The translations under genes were made by a program, and so were the position numbers. From Bacteroidales bacterium (lineage in GTDB: Bacteria > Bacteroidota > Bacteroidia > Bacteroidales > UBA932): DNA of 22,189 nt. A model generated the notes under the pieces. The model saw only the letters and a list, made by a program, of their open reading frames with translations. It made no database searches and was not told the DNA's origin. Of the stretch, positions 1 to 7,803 are shown piece by piece. Numbering within the stretch: position 1 is the stretch's first letter; each line of letters opens with the position of its first letter. The stretch is from NCBI GenBank assembly GCA_004552965.1, contig SFMU01000035.1, positions 1 through 22,189 of the forward strand, written 5' to 3'.

Positions 1-16
1 TATTTTTGGTCATTTA

Positions 17-49
17 CAAAGTTATGAATGCTTTTTTCTATCACTCAAA
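17..49 (-). promoter_or_regulatory. Bacteroidetes-type promoter reading leftwards out of the window
   Basis: On the minus strand TTTG (complement of 46-49) is followed after 21 bases by TAACTTTG (complement of 17-24). This fits the -33/-7 pattern of the main Bacteroidetes sigma factor. It would serve a gene to the left of the window, which cannot be seen. Confidence 0.4.
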
Positions 50-66
50 ACGGGGAATTAACTTTG
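35..66 (+). promoter_or_regulatory. Promoter-like site reading into the 12-bp repeat array
   Basis: TTTC (35-38), a 20-base spacer and TAACTTTG (59-66) match the Bacteroidetes promoter layout on the plus strand. Downstream there is only the 12-bp repeat array, so the transcript, if made, is probably non-coding. A third TAACTTTG lies on the minus strand (complement of 83-90) without a matching -33 element. Confidence 0.3.
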
Positions 67-104
67 CGAAAATTCGGGGATTCAAAGTTACTGATTACAG
101 GCTG

Positions 105-905
105 GGAGGGCTGGTCGTCGAGGGAAGAGGGCCGGGAAGAGGACCGGAAAGGAGGCCGGGAAGAGGACTGGGTGGAGGGCCGGGAAGAAGACCGGGCGGA
201 GGACCGGGAGGAGGGCCGGAAAGGAGGCCGGAAGGAAGACCGGAAAGGAGGCCGGTAAGAGGACTGGGCGGAGGGTCGGGCGGAGCATCGGGAAGAGGAC
301 CGGGAGGATGGCCGGGCGGAAGACCGGGCGGAAGACCGGGCGGAGGACCGGAAAGAGGACCGGAAGGATGGGCCGGAAGGAAGACCGGGCGGAGGGCCAG
401 GCGGATGGGCCGGGAAGAAGACCGGGCGGATGGGCCGGGAAGAGGACCGGAAGGATGGGCCGGGAAGAGGACCGGAAGGATGGGCCGGGCAGAGGACCGG
501 GCAGAGGGCCGGGAAGATGACCGAGCGGAGGGCCGGGCGGAGCATCGGGAAGAGGACCGGAAGGAGGACCGGGCGGAGGACCGGGCGGAGGGGCCGGGCG
601 GAGGGGCCGGGAAGAGGACCGGAAGGAAGACCGGGAAGAGGACCGGGAAGAGGGTCGGAAAGAGGGTCGGAAAGAGGGTCGGGAAGAGGACCGGGCCGGA
701 GACTGGGCGGGCGGGGCGGGAGAGGACCGGAAAGGAGGCCGGGAAGATGACCGAGCGGAGGGCCGTGAAGAGGGCCGGGAAGATGACCGAGCGGAGGGCC
801 GTGAAGAGGGCCGGGAAGAGGAACGGGCAGAGGGCCGGGAAGATGACCGGGCGGAGGGGCCGGTAAGAGGACCGGGCAGAGGACCGGGCAGAGGACCGGG
901 CGGAG
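105..905. repeat. Degenerate 12-bp tandem array, about 65 units
   Basis: The stretch is built from 12-bp units of the type GACCGGGCGGAG, GGCCGGGAAGAG and GGCCGGAAAGGA, with occasional 13-bp units (for example GGGCCGGGAAGAA near 410). Several frames stay open on both strands and give Arg/Gly/Pro/Glu or Pro/Ser/Arg low-complexity peptides. The 1-bp length variants move the periodic peptide between frames, so a real coding role is unlikely. The many CCGG and GGG runs could support hairpins or G-rich structures; that is inference. Confidence 0.85.
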
Positions 906-1139
906 GGGGTCTTCCGACAGGTCTTCGGCACGGCTCTCCTGCCCACAGGTACCTCAGTGCCATCTCCGCGTGGCGAAGGGGGCTTCTGACCAGTCTTCGG
1001 CACGGCTCCCCTGCCCACAGGTACTTCAGTGCCATCCCCACGTGCCGAAGGGAAGGAAATCGGTACCGTTAACGGGATTAAGGTCGGGTTTACGACCGGG
1101 TTTGGCACGGCGACCTTACCCACAGATGCCTCAGTGGCA
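905..1139. repeat. 72-bp repeat family, block 1 (about 3 units)
   Basis: This is the first block of the family whose units carry CTTCGGCACGG, then CCCACAGGTACCTCAG, then a GCATCC-type spacer, then CGTGGCGAAG and GGCTTCTGACCGGT. Units begin near 912, 984 and 1100. The second is longer, with an added segment (about 1046-1095) containing ATCGGTACCGTTAACGGG, which recurs near 1400 and 2150. The block passes directly into the composite palindrome-bearing element at 1140. Confidence 0.85.
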
Positions 1140-1350
1140 GCATCGCGGAGCCACTGTGAGTTGGTGCATCGGATAGTAGCCGAAATGGGCTTCGTGAAAT
1201 TCACCTGGCACGAGCCGTTATTGATTATCAAGTAGTTAGCGACTAAAAAGGTGCCAGGTGAACACACCGCGCACACGGGAGGATGGCGGGATCATCCAGA
1301 TACAAGTTATCGCGTGGCTAAGCGTTCTTCTGACCGGTCTTTGGCACGGC
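1140..1350. repeat. Composite dispersed element, copy 1
   Basis: About 120 bp from CGGAGCCACTGTGAGTTGGT onward is nearly identical to 5250-5370. Its core is a perfect 12-bp inverted repeat, TTCACCTGGCAC (1200-1211) and GTGCCAGGTGAA (1251-1262), enclosing a 39-base AT-richer loop. The right flank (CGCACACGGGA, GATACAAGTTATCGCG, AGCGTTCTTCTGACC) also recurs in copy 2, so this is one mobile or duplicated unit set inside the 72-bp arrays. The inverted repeat resembles REP-type palindromes mobilised by RAYT transposases, but no transposase is present in the window. Confidence 0.7.
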
Positions 1351-2350
1351 ACCCCCGGCTACAGATAGTTCTGAGGCAGGGTTGCGTGGCGAAGGGAAGG
1401 AAATCGGTACCGTTGACGTGATTATGGTCAAGTTTGCAACCGCGTTCGGCACGGGGACCCTGCCCACAGGTACCTCAGTGCCATTCCCGCGTGGCGAAGG
1501 GGTCTTCTGGACGGTCTTCGGCACGGGGACCAAGCCCACAGGTACCTCAGTGCCATTCTCGCGTGGCGAGGAGGGTCTTCTGACCGGTCTTCGGCACGAG
1601 GACCATGCCCACAGGTACTCCAGTGGCATTCCGGCGTGTCGAAGAGGGTCTTCTGGCCGGTCTTTGGCACGGGGACCTTGCCCACAAGTACTTCAGTGGC
1701 ATCCCGGCGTGGCGAAGGGGTCTTCTGGACGGTCTCGATCCGGTCATTTATCGATGATTATGCCGGTCTTCGGCACAGCGACCATGCCCACAGGTACCTC
1801 AGGGGCATCCTCGCGTGGCGAAGCATCATTCAACCGGTCTCGAACCGGTCTTTTCCCGATGATCTTGCCGACCCTTCGGCACGGGGACCATGCCCACAAG
1901 TACTCCAGTGGCATCCTCGCGTGGCGAAGGGGTCTTCTGACCGGTCTTCGGCACGAGGACCATGCCCACAGGTACCTCAGTGCCATTCCCGCGTGGCGAA
2001 GGGGACTTCTGGACGGTCTTCGGCACGGGGACCATGCCCACAGGTACTCCAGTGGCATCCCCGCATGGCGAAGAGGGCTTCTGACCGGTCTTTGGCACAG
2101 CACCCCCGGCTACAGATAGTTCTGAGGCAGGGTTGCGTGGCGAAGGAAAGAAAATCGGTACCGTTGACGTGATTATGGTCAAGTTTGCAACCGGTCTTCG
2201 GCACGGGGACCCTGCCCACAAGTACTCCAGAGGCATTCCGGCGTGGCGAAGGGGGCTTCTGACAGGTCTTCGGCACGGCTCCCCTGCCCACAGGTACCTC
2301 AGAGGCATCCCCGCGTGGCGAGGAGGGTCTTCTGGCCGGTCTTCGGCCCG
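1321..2350. repeat. 72-bp repeat family, block 2 (about 13 units)
   Basis: Units start near 1340, 1445, 1517, 1590, 1664, 1767, 1876, 1947, 2019, 2092, 2204, 2266 and 2338. Most are 71-73 bp; some are lengthened by inserts. Because unit lengths differ by single bases, the 24-residue peptide period jumps between frames, which argues against a protein. Each unit can form a hairpin, CGTGGCGAAG pairing with CTTCGGCACG of the next unit (one mismatch), plus an imperfect palindrome around AGGTACCT. A higher-order repeat of about 125 bp (1330-1455 and 2092-2215) is nearly identical between its copies. Confidence 0.9.
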
Positions 2351-2359
2351 TCCGGCGGT

Positions 2360-2600
2360 CAGCATATTCGGAGAACGCGGGGATACGCTGCGTCCGGCCC
2401 GCAGGTCTGCATATTCAGCGCCCGGGAATACGCCGCACCGGTCCGGCCCCCGGCATATTCAGTGGGCCCCGGGATATTCATCGAGTGCCCTGGATCAGTC
2501 GCGCTCGTAGACATCGCGGGATGGACCCCCGGCATATTCAGTGACCCCCGGCATATTCATCGACCCCCCCTGGATCAGTCGCGCTCGTAGACGTCGCGGG
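2360..2600. repeat. 80-bp tandem duplication covering the ugd 3' end, with a cluster of GCATATTC motifs
   Basis: CCTGGATCAGTCGCGCTCGT occurs at 2489-2508 and again at 2569-2588, where the second copy is the 3' end of ugd and its stop codon. The match continues to about 2520/2600 with one substitution (ACATCGCGGG against ACGTCGCGGG). The preceding 40 bp, including CGGCATATTCAGTG, is also duplicated at the same offset. Six copies of the motif CATATTC or GATATTC fall within about 190 bp (2370, 2410, 2453, 2472, 2530, 2551). Confidence 0.85.
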
Positions 2601-3921
2601 TGTAGACTTTGTCCTTTACATCGTCGAGGGAGCTGTCGTAGCGGTTGGCGAGGATGGAGTGGCTGAGGGCCTTGAACTTGGCAAGGTCGTTGATGACCTG
2701 GGAGCCGAAGAAGCTCTCGCCGTCCGGGAGAGTGGGCTCATAGATGATCACGGTGGCGCCCTTGGCCTTGATGCGCTTCATGACGCCCTGGATCGAGCTG
2801 TGACGGAAGTTGTCGGAGTTGGCCTTCATGGTGAGGCGGTAGACCCCGATGACGCAGTCGCGCTCCTTGGAAGCATCCCACTGGCCGTTTTCGCTGTAGT
2901 AGCCTGCCTTGCGGAGCACCTGGTCGGCGATGTAGTCCTTGCGGGTACGGTTGGACTCCACGATGGCCGTCATCATGTTCTGAGGCACGTCCTGATAGTT
3001 GGCGAGGAGCTGCTTGGTGTCCTTCGGGAGGCAGTAGCCGCCGTAGCCGAATGATGGGTTGTTGTAGTGGGTGCCGATACGCGGATCCAGTCCGACGCCG
3101 TTGATTATCGCTCTGGTGTCGAGGCCCTTGATCTCGGCATATGTGTCCAATTCGTTGAAATACGAGACGCGGAGGGCGAGGTAGGTGTTGGCGAACAGCT
3201 TGACTGCCTCGGCTTCCTTCGCGCCCATGAACAAGGTCGGAATATCTTCCTTGATGGCGCCTTCCTTGAGAAGGTCTGCGAATATGTGGGCATATTCATC
3301 GGCCTTCGGGTTGGCTATGGCGACGATGGCGTTGTTCTCTTCGTCCCAGGTCTTTTCCTTGCTTGAAGGCAGGGGTTTCGGGACGCCGACGATGATTCTG
3401 GACGGGTAGAGGTTGTCGTAGAGGGCTTTGCTCTCCCTGAGGAACTCCGGCGAGAACAGGAGGTTGAACTTCTTTCCCTTGAGAGAAGGATCGGTGAGGA
3501 ACCTCAGCGCATACTTCACATAAAGGCTCCGGCAATATCCCACCGGAATGGTGCTCTTGATGACCATCACCGCGTCCGGATTGACATTGATCACAAGGTC
3601 GATGACGTCTTCGATGTGATGTGTGTCGAAAAAGTTCTTGGCGGGATCATAGTTGGTCGGCGCCGCAATGATGACGAAATCCGCTTCTGAATATGCCGAC
3701 GCACCATCGAGTGTGGCCTTGAGCCTGAGCGGCTTCTCCGCAAAGAACTTCTCGATGTAGTCATCCTGTATCGGGCTTATTCTCTTGTTGATCTTTTCGA
3801 CTTTCTCCGGGATGACATCAACCGCAGTCACCTCATGCTTCTGCGACAGAAGCGTAGCCATGCTTAGTCCGACATATCCAGTGCCGGCCACAGCAATCTT
3901 CAATTCATCAAATTCTCGCAT
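2575..3921 (-). CDS. ugd: UDP-glucose/nucleotide-sugar 6-dehydrogenase
   Basis: The 448-residue product is a complete member of the UDP-glucose/UDP-mannose dehydrogenase family, which performs the two-step NAD+-dependent oxidation of UDP-glucose to UDP-glucuronate in the cytoplasm for polysaccharide synthesis. The NAD-binding GTGYVG is at residues 13-18, FSPEFLRES at 156-164, the conserved KLFANTYLALR at 241-251, and the catalytic cysteine in GYGGYCLPKD is Cys297. Length is normal for the family. UDP-glucose is the likeliest substrate, but UDP-ManNAc or UDP-GalNAc relatives are not excluded. The start ATG is preceded by MREFDE-type sequence and then the Rossmann strand, so no shorter start is needed. 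No clear ribosome binding site or TAnnTTTG box lies upstream. The 3' end is duplicated 80 bp downstream of the stop codon. Confidence 0.95.
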   Translation of the reverse strand: MREFDELKIAVAGTGYVGLSMATLLSQKHEVTAVDVIPEKVEKINKRISPIQDDYIEKFFAEKPLRLKATLDGASAYSEADFVIIAAPTNYDPAKNFFDTHHIEDVIDLVINVNPDAVMVIKSTIPVGYCRSLYVKYALRFLTDPSLKGKKFNLLFSPEFLRESKALYDNLYPSRIIVGVPKPLPSSKEKTWDEENNAIVAIANPKADEYAHIFADLLKEGAIKEDIPTLFMGAKEAEAVKLFANTYLALRVSYFNELDTYAEIKGLDTRAIINGVGLDPRIGTHYNNPSFGYGGYCLPKDTKQLLANYQDVPQNMMTAIVESNRTRKDYIADQVLRKAGYYSENGQWDASKERDCVIGVYRLTMKANSDNFRHSSIQGVMKRIKAKGATVIIYEPTLPDGESFFGSQVINDLAKFKALSHSILANRYDSSLDDVKDKVYTRDVYERD

Positions 3922-3959
3922 GATACTTTGAATTCTCTTATGTTTTGTTTCAGGTTATC

Positions 3960-4160
3960 GTTCTTTCCGAGGGGGCGTCGGGCCGGGCGGGTGGCTTCGG
4001 GCCGAGCAACCGGACCGGGCAACCGGGCCGGGCGGGTGGCTTCAGGCCGGGCAACCGGACCGGACAGATGGCTTCGGGCCGAGCGGATGGCATCGGGCCG
4101 GGTGGATGGCATCGGGCCGGGCGGATGGCTTAGGACCGGGCGGGCCAACCATCTCTTCAA
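3960..4160. repeat. Degenerate array with about 19-bp units
   Basis: The region is built from units such as AGCGGATGGCATCGGGCCG and GGTGGATGGCATCGGGCCG, mixed with CAACCGGACCGGG segments. It lies just upstream of the ugd start. Two overlapping plus-strand frames stay open only because of composition, and no protein family is recognisable. Confidence 0.8.
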
Positions 4161-4184
4161 CTGACGGTTAGGACCTGTGAGCCC

Positions 4185-4580
4185 ACCTGTGGTTCAACCG
4201 GTACTCCAACCGGTGGTTCAACCGTCCCTCCAAACGACGCGAAGTCCGGTCCTTCAACCGCTCCTCCGACCGACGCAAAGTCCGGTCTTCCAACCGGTGG
4301 TTCAATCGTCCCTACAGCCGAAGCAAAGTCCGGTCCTTCAACCGGTGGTTCAACCGTCCCTACAGCCAAAGCAAAGTTCGTTCCTTCAACCGGTGGTTCA
4401 ACCGGTACTTCAACCGGTACTCCAACCGACGCAAAGTCCGGTACTCCAACCGATGGTTCAATCGTCCCTACAGCCGAAGCAAAGTTCGGTCATTCAACCG
4501 GTGGTTCAATCGTCCCTACAACCGAAGCAAAGTTCGGTACTCCAACCGCTCCTCCAACCGACGCTCCCGACAGTCATGCC
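4185..4580. repeat. 48-bp tandem repeat array
   Basis: The fullest units are 48 bp, combining GGTTCAACCGTCCCTACAGC with GAAGCAAAGTCCGGTCCTTC. Shorter units made of TCAACCGGTACT are interspersed. All units are multiples of 3, so one plus-strand frame (about 4134-4703, no ATG in its first part) reads as STGGSTVPTAEAKSGP-type repeats. No start codon with a translation signal, signal peptide or domain was found, so I treat it as non-coding. A low-complexity secreted protein remains a remote alternative. Confidence 0.8.
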
Positions 4581-4840
4581 AATGCACCTCAACCGAAGTC
4601 GCTGACAATGCAACGAGATTCCGGAAGAACAGCATCGGCAATCCTCAAAATTTATGTGAAGTTACACATTTTTATACGTAAAGCAAAACTCTCCTCAACT
4701 TGACAGTAATCTCAACTCCAAATGCCAGCCTGAAACAACCCGTACCCATAGACCCGATTTCGAACATCAAGTCTATGCCAGTGAAACGGCAAAGTCTCTC
4801 GGAATCCTACAGAGTCCGATCTATGGCCGATCTTAGGCTG
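4581..4840. other. Intergenic spacer without recognisable gene
   Basis: This non-repetitive stretch contains a small AT-rich part (about 4640-4690) with a short inverted repeat, ATGTG and CACAT around AAGTTA (4655-4670). It then passes into the next 72-bp array. I see no gene, promoter or RNA gene that I can support. Confidence 0.5.
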
Positions 4841-5245
4841 ACCCTCCGGCACGGCGACCCTGCCCACAGGTACCTCAGGGGCATCCTCGCGTGGCGAAGA
4901 AGGCTTCTGGACGGGCTTCGGCACGACCACTATGAGCACAGGTACCTCAGAGGCATCCTCGCGTGGCGAAGAGGAACTTCTGACCGGTCTTCGGCACGGC
5001 GACCCCACCCACAGGTACCTCAGGGGCATCCTCGCGTGGCAAAGGGGGCTTCTGACCGCTCTTCGGCACGGCGACCCTACCCACAGGTACCTCAGGGCAT
5101 CCTCGCGTGGCGAAGAAGGCTTCTGGACGGGCTTCGGCACGTTCACCCTGCCCACAGATGCCTCAGTGGCATCCTCGCGTGGCGAAGGGGGCTTCCGGCC
5201 GCTCTTCGGCACGTCCACCCTGCCCACAGATGTCACAGTGGCATC
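4840..5245. repeat. 72-bp repeat family, block 3 (about 6 units)
   Basis: Units start near 4848, 4918, 4990, 5063, 5134 and 5206. The spacing between the third and fourth is exactly 72 bp. A representative hairpin is CGTGGCGAAG (5106-5115) with CTTCGGCACG (5132-5141), 9 of 10 positions complementary, loop 16 bases. Units differ mainly in the GCATCC/GGCATC part and in the GGGGACC/GGCGACC part, as expected if they are shuffled by recombination. Confidence 0.9.
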
Positions 5246-5570
5246 CTCGCGGAGCCACTGTGAGTTGGTGCTTCGGATAGTAGCCGAATTGAGCTTCGTG
5301 AAATTCACCTGGCACGAGCCGTTATTGATTATCAAGTAGTTAGCTACCCAAAAGGTGCCAGGTGAACACAATTTGATGCCACCTGGCACCGGGATGTGCC
5401 CTACAGGTACCTGTAATGAAGATTGGGGTGCCAGGTGAATTTCATGAAGATCGATGGCAGCGGACAGGGGAAGACTCCGAGAGGCGTGTGATCTCGCGCA
5501 CACGGGAAGCGGGCCCATCGGATACAAGTTATCGCGGGGCGAAGCGTTCTTCAGATCGGTCTTCGTCACG
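5241..5570. repeat. Composite dispersed element, copy 2 (longer)
   Basis: It shares about 120 bp with 1145-1265, including the inverted repeat TTCACCTGGCAC (5304-5315) and GTGCCAGGTGAA (5355-5366). It has about 120 bp more than copy 1, containing another pair of arms (CACCTGGCAC near 5380-5389 and GTGCCAGGTGAA at 5428-5439) and a perfect 12-bp palindrome ACAGGTACCTGT (5403-5414). The right flank (GCGCACACGGGA, GATACAAGTTATCGCG) is again as in copy 1. Either copy 1 lost the extra segment or copy 2 gained a nested palindromic insertion. Confidence 0.75.
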
Positions 5571-5975
5571 GCTACCATGCCCACAAGTACCCCAGTGGCA
5601 TCCACGCGTGGCGAAGGAGTTAGCTATCGGGTCTTCGGCACGGGGACCTTGCCTACAAGCATCTCAGTGGCATCCCCGCGTGGCGAAGGGAGTCTTATGA
5701 CCGGTCTTCGGCACGTCCACCATGCCCACAAGTACCTCAGAGGCATCCTCGCGTGGCGAAGGGGGCTTCTGGACGGTCTTCGGCACGGCGACCTTGCCCA
5801 CAGGTGTCTCAGGGGCATCCCGGCGTGGCGAAGGAGGCTTCTGACCGCTCTTCGGCACGTCCACCATGCCCACAAGTACCTCAGAGGCATCCTCGCGTGG
5901 CGAAGAAGAACTTCTGACCGGTCTTCGGCACGACGATCTTGCCTACAGGCACCTCAGAGCCATCACGGCGTGCCA
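5545..5975. repeat. 72-bp repeat family, block 4 (about 6 units)
   Basis: Units start near 5560, 5632, 5704, 5776, 5849 and 5922, a regular 72-73 bp ladder. The last unit decays around 5970 (CGTGCCAAAGAGG) directly into the 24-bp array derived from the glycosyltransferase 3' end. Confidence 0.9.
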
Positions 5976-6098
5976 AAGAGGTTTCAAAGCGGAAAAAAGC
6001 AGTGATCTCAGAGCAGCGAGAAGAAATGGCCTCAAAGCAGGGAGAAGCAGTGAACTCAAATCAGGGAGAAGCAGTGATCTCAGAGCAGGGAGGAGAAG
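5976..6098. repeat. 24-bp tandem copies of the glycosyltransferase 3' end
   Basis: On the plus strand, units of 24 bp begin at 5976 (degenerate), 6000, 6024 and 6048. They match the segment 6072-6098 that contains the last codons and stop codon of the glycosyltransferase, for example CAGTGATCTCAGAGCAG at 6000 and again at 6072. The gene copy is 3 bp longer. Read from the gene, the last coding bases and the stop are followed by four progressively diverged copies, each still carrying TGA or a relative of it. Confidence 0.85.
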
Positions 6099-7591
6099 AG
6101 GTACTCCCAGGCGGAGATGATGGTTTCGGGGGTAAAACGGTGAGATGAGGCCTTTGAGGCGGCTCCGAGGCGGAGGCGAAGGTTGTCGTCTGAGGCGATA
6201 CGGCATATTCGGTCAGCTAATGTGCACACATCGCCTACGGGCACAAGGTAGCCATTCGGGGTATTGCCTGCCGCCTGGTCAAGAGTCGCCGCGGGGACAT
6301 TCCCAACACCGCCGCCGTCTCCGGCGTCGACGATGATTTCGGAGGGGCCGGTCGGGCAGTCGTAGCTGATGAGAGGGAGGCCGAAGGAAGAGGCCTCGAC
6401 GAGCGCCAGAGGGAAACCCTCATGGAGGGAAGTCATCAGCAGGGCCGATGAGTTTGAATATTCAGAAGCAATGTCCTTCACGACTCCGCGCAGGATGACC
6501 GAGCCGGTGAGGCCGAGTCGAGCGATCTGCGAGCGCAAGGCATGCTCGAGTTTTCCTTCACCGAATATCTCCAGTCGCCAGTCGGGGAATCTCTCTGCCA
6601 CAATCGACCATGCCGAAACGAGGTCCTTGAAGTTCTTCTGGTCCTCAAGCCGGCCGACCGCAATCATGCGCTTTTCCGCAAGCCGGGAGACCTGTCCGGG
6701 AGGGGTTGTCACAGGATTGAATATTCGTTCCACCCGACGGCAGTGCCTTTTCCAGATCGGCAGATCATGCTCTGTCAGCGTCACCATGCAGTCATATTCG
6801 GAGACAGCGCGCTCGAGCATATGCGTCCTCAGCCATGCATAGGGGTACAGGAATATGCCGCCGTACTTCCGGTAGAATTTGTCGTGGCTGAAATGGTACT
6901 CGGCGACGCAAGGGCGTCCGCCCGCAACCGCCGGCAGTATCCGCACTTCCGGGCCGCACAGGGACACGCACACGTCAGGGTCCAGCATCTCCACCACCCT
7001 CGACAGTCGCTTCCTGACACTGCCCTTGAGCCGCTCCGAAGCCCCGGTCGCCGGGACGGAAGTGATGCCCTCCGTACTGGCACTTCCGGTCGCCGGGCTG
7101 GAAGTGCTGCCGACAGTCGAGGAGACCGGGGACGCGCTGCTCTCCGTTCTGGCACTGCCGGTCGCCGGGGTGGCCGCGCTACCGACAGCCGAGGAGACCG
7201 GGGACGCGCTGCTCTCCGTTCTGGCACTTCCGGTCGCCGGGCTGGCCGCGCTGCCGACAGTCGAGGAGACCGGGGACGCGATGCTCTCCGTTCTGGCACT
7301 GCAGGAAGCCGGGTTTGACGCGCTGCCGGCAGCTGAGGAGACCGTAGTTCGAGGAGAGTCGGAAGTGGCGTTTGCACTGGACGAATGGCCGGGAAGGGAG
7401 AGGTACGGAGCCGAGAGATCCACTATATTCACAGAAGGGTCAATCGGAAAGAATGGCTTGCGACCCTTGAGGCGCAGAACCACTATCGAGACTTCATGGC
7501 CTCTTGATGCGAGAAGGTTCGCCTTGACGGAAAGCACCCTCTCCATTCCTCCGGAATTATGGAGTCCTCTGATGCAGTACATTATCTTCAT
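6080..7591 (-). CDS. Family 4 glycosyltransferase with a low-complexity repeat insertion
   Basis: A GT-B fold retaining glycosyltransferase of the GT4 class, expected to add one sugar to a lipid-linked glycan precursor at the cytoplasmic membrane. Donor and acceptor are unknown. Counting from an upstream ATG at 7642, MKIMYCIRGLHNSGGMERV starts at residue 18. I choose that methionine (7591) because the conserved N-terminal strand and GGMERV follow it at once; a TATCTTTG box lies 5 bases upstream. In 7642-based numbering the motif EGFPLALVEASSFG, the E-x7-E site, is at 408-421, with SYDCPTGPSEII just after. Two additions are atypical: Ser/Ala/Thr-rich 24-residue repeats at about 101-196 between two N-domain strands, and a Gly/Ala-rich insert of about 20 residues near 440-460. 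It is longer than most GT4 enzymes because of these. Confidence 0.9.
   Translation of the reverse strand: MKIMYCIRGLHNSGGMERVLSVKANLLASRGHEVSIVVLRLKGRKPFFPIDPSVNIVDLSAPYLSLPGHSSSANATSDSPRTTVSSAAGSASNPASCSARTESIASPVSSTVGSAASPATGSARTESSASPVSSAVGSAATPATGSARTESSASPVSSTVGSTSSPATGSASTEGITSVPATGASERLKGSVRKRLSRVVEMLDPDVCVSLCGPEVRILPAVAGGRPCVAEYHFSHDKFYRKYGGIFLYPYAWLRTHMLERAVSEYDCMVTLTEHDLPIWKRHCRRVERIFNPVTTPPGQVSRLAEKRMIAVGRLEDQKNFKDLVSAWSIVAERFPDWRLEIFGEGKLEHALRSQIARLGLTGSVILRGVVKDIASEYSNSSALLMTSLHEGFPLALVEASSFGLPLISYDCPTGPSEIIVDAGDGGGVGNVPAATLDQAAGNTPNGYLVPVGDVCTLADRICRIASDDNLRLRLGAASKASSHRFTPETIISAWEYLFSSLL
7055..7342 (-). repeat. Four in-frame 72-bp repeats inside the glycosyltransferase
   Basis: Four 24-residue units of the type VSSTVGSAASPATGSARTES follow one another, each 72 bp long, and are well conserved at the DNA level. 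They are predicted to form a flexible, surface-exposed linker. The period equals that of the intergenic 72-bp repeats, and read on the plus strand both families give a V-x-G-...-LPT phrase in each unit (VAGVAALPT here, VFGTATLPT there). A common origin is possible but unproven. Confidence 0.85.
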
Positions 7592-7701
7592 ATCCGCAAA
7601 GATAATGCTTTTATTCTTCACAACGGCGGTTCGCCATTGCATTAGAAACCATTCCCGTGAATTGCGTGCATTTATCTGTCGGTTGAGGTACGGAGAGGGT
7701 G

Positions 7702-7803
7702 CGCGTCCATGAAAGTGGCCGTTTTCATGGACATCGAGGTCCGGAGCGTGTGCGTGTCCATAGAATCAGGCTTTTTTATGGACGTCGAGGTTCGGATTGA
7801 GTG
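7702..7803. repeat. Tandem pair of about 50-bp hairpin units
   Basis: Unit 1 has arms GTCCATGAAA (7705-7714) and TTTCATGGAC (7723-7732), a perfect 10-bp stem with an 8-base loop. Unit 2 has GTCCATAGAA (7756-7765) and TTTTATGGAC (7774-7783). Relative to unit 1, a G-C pair has become A-T by matching changes in both arms and another pair has become a G-T wobble, so pairing is kept. The sequence between (ATCGAGGTCCGGA and GTCGAGGTTCGGA) is also repeated. The pair lies in the gap between susD and the glycosyltransferase. Confidence 0.75.

Noticed and set aside
1200..1262. Insertion sequence ends
   Set aside because: The inverted repeats enclose only about 40 bases with no transposase and no clear target duplication; kept as a REP-like element instead.
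6..1276. Long open frames on both strands through the 12-bp array (for example 6-866 plus, 95-1276 minus)
   Set aside because: Low-complexity translation of a tandem repeat open in several frames at once; single-base unit-length changes shift the peptide period; no domain or signal peptide.
1382..2119. 245-codon open frame in the 72-bp array
   Set aside because: The repeated peptide switches between two frames along the ORF because units are 71-73 bp, so no consistent product is encoded.
905..2350. CRISPR array
   Set aside because: Units are contiguous tandem repeats without constant-length unique spacers, and no cas gene is present.
905..5975. Integron attC cassette array
   Set aside because: Hairpin units of similar length occur, but there are no cassette genes between them, no integrase and no recognisable core sites.
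6542..7712. Plus-strand open frames opposite the glycosyltransferase (6542-7318, 6879-7712)
   Set aside because: Shadow frames of a well-supported minus-strand gene; no homologous features.
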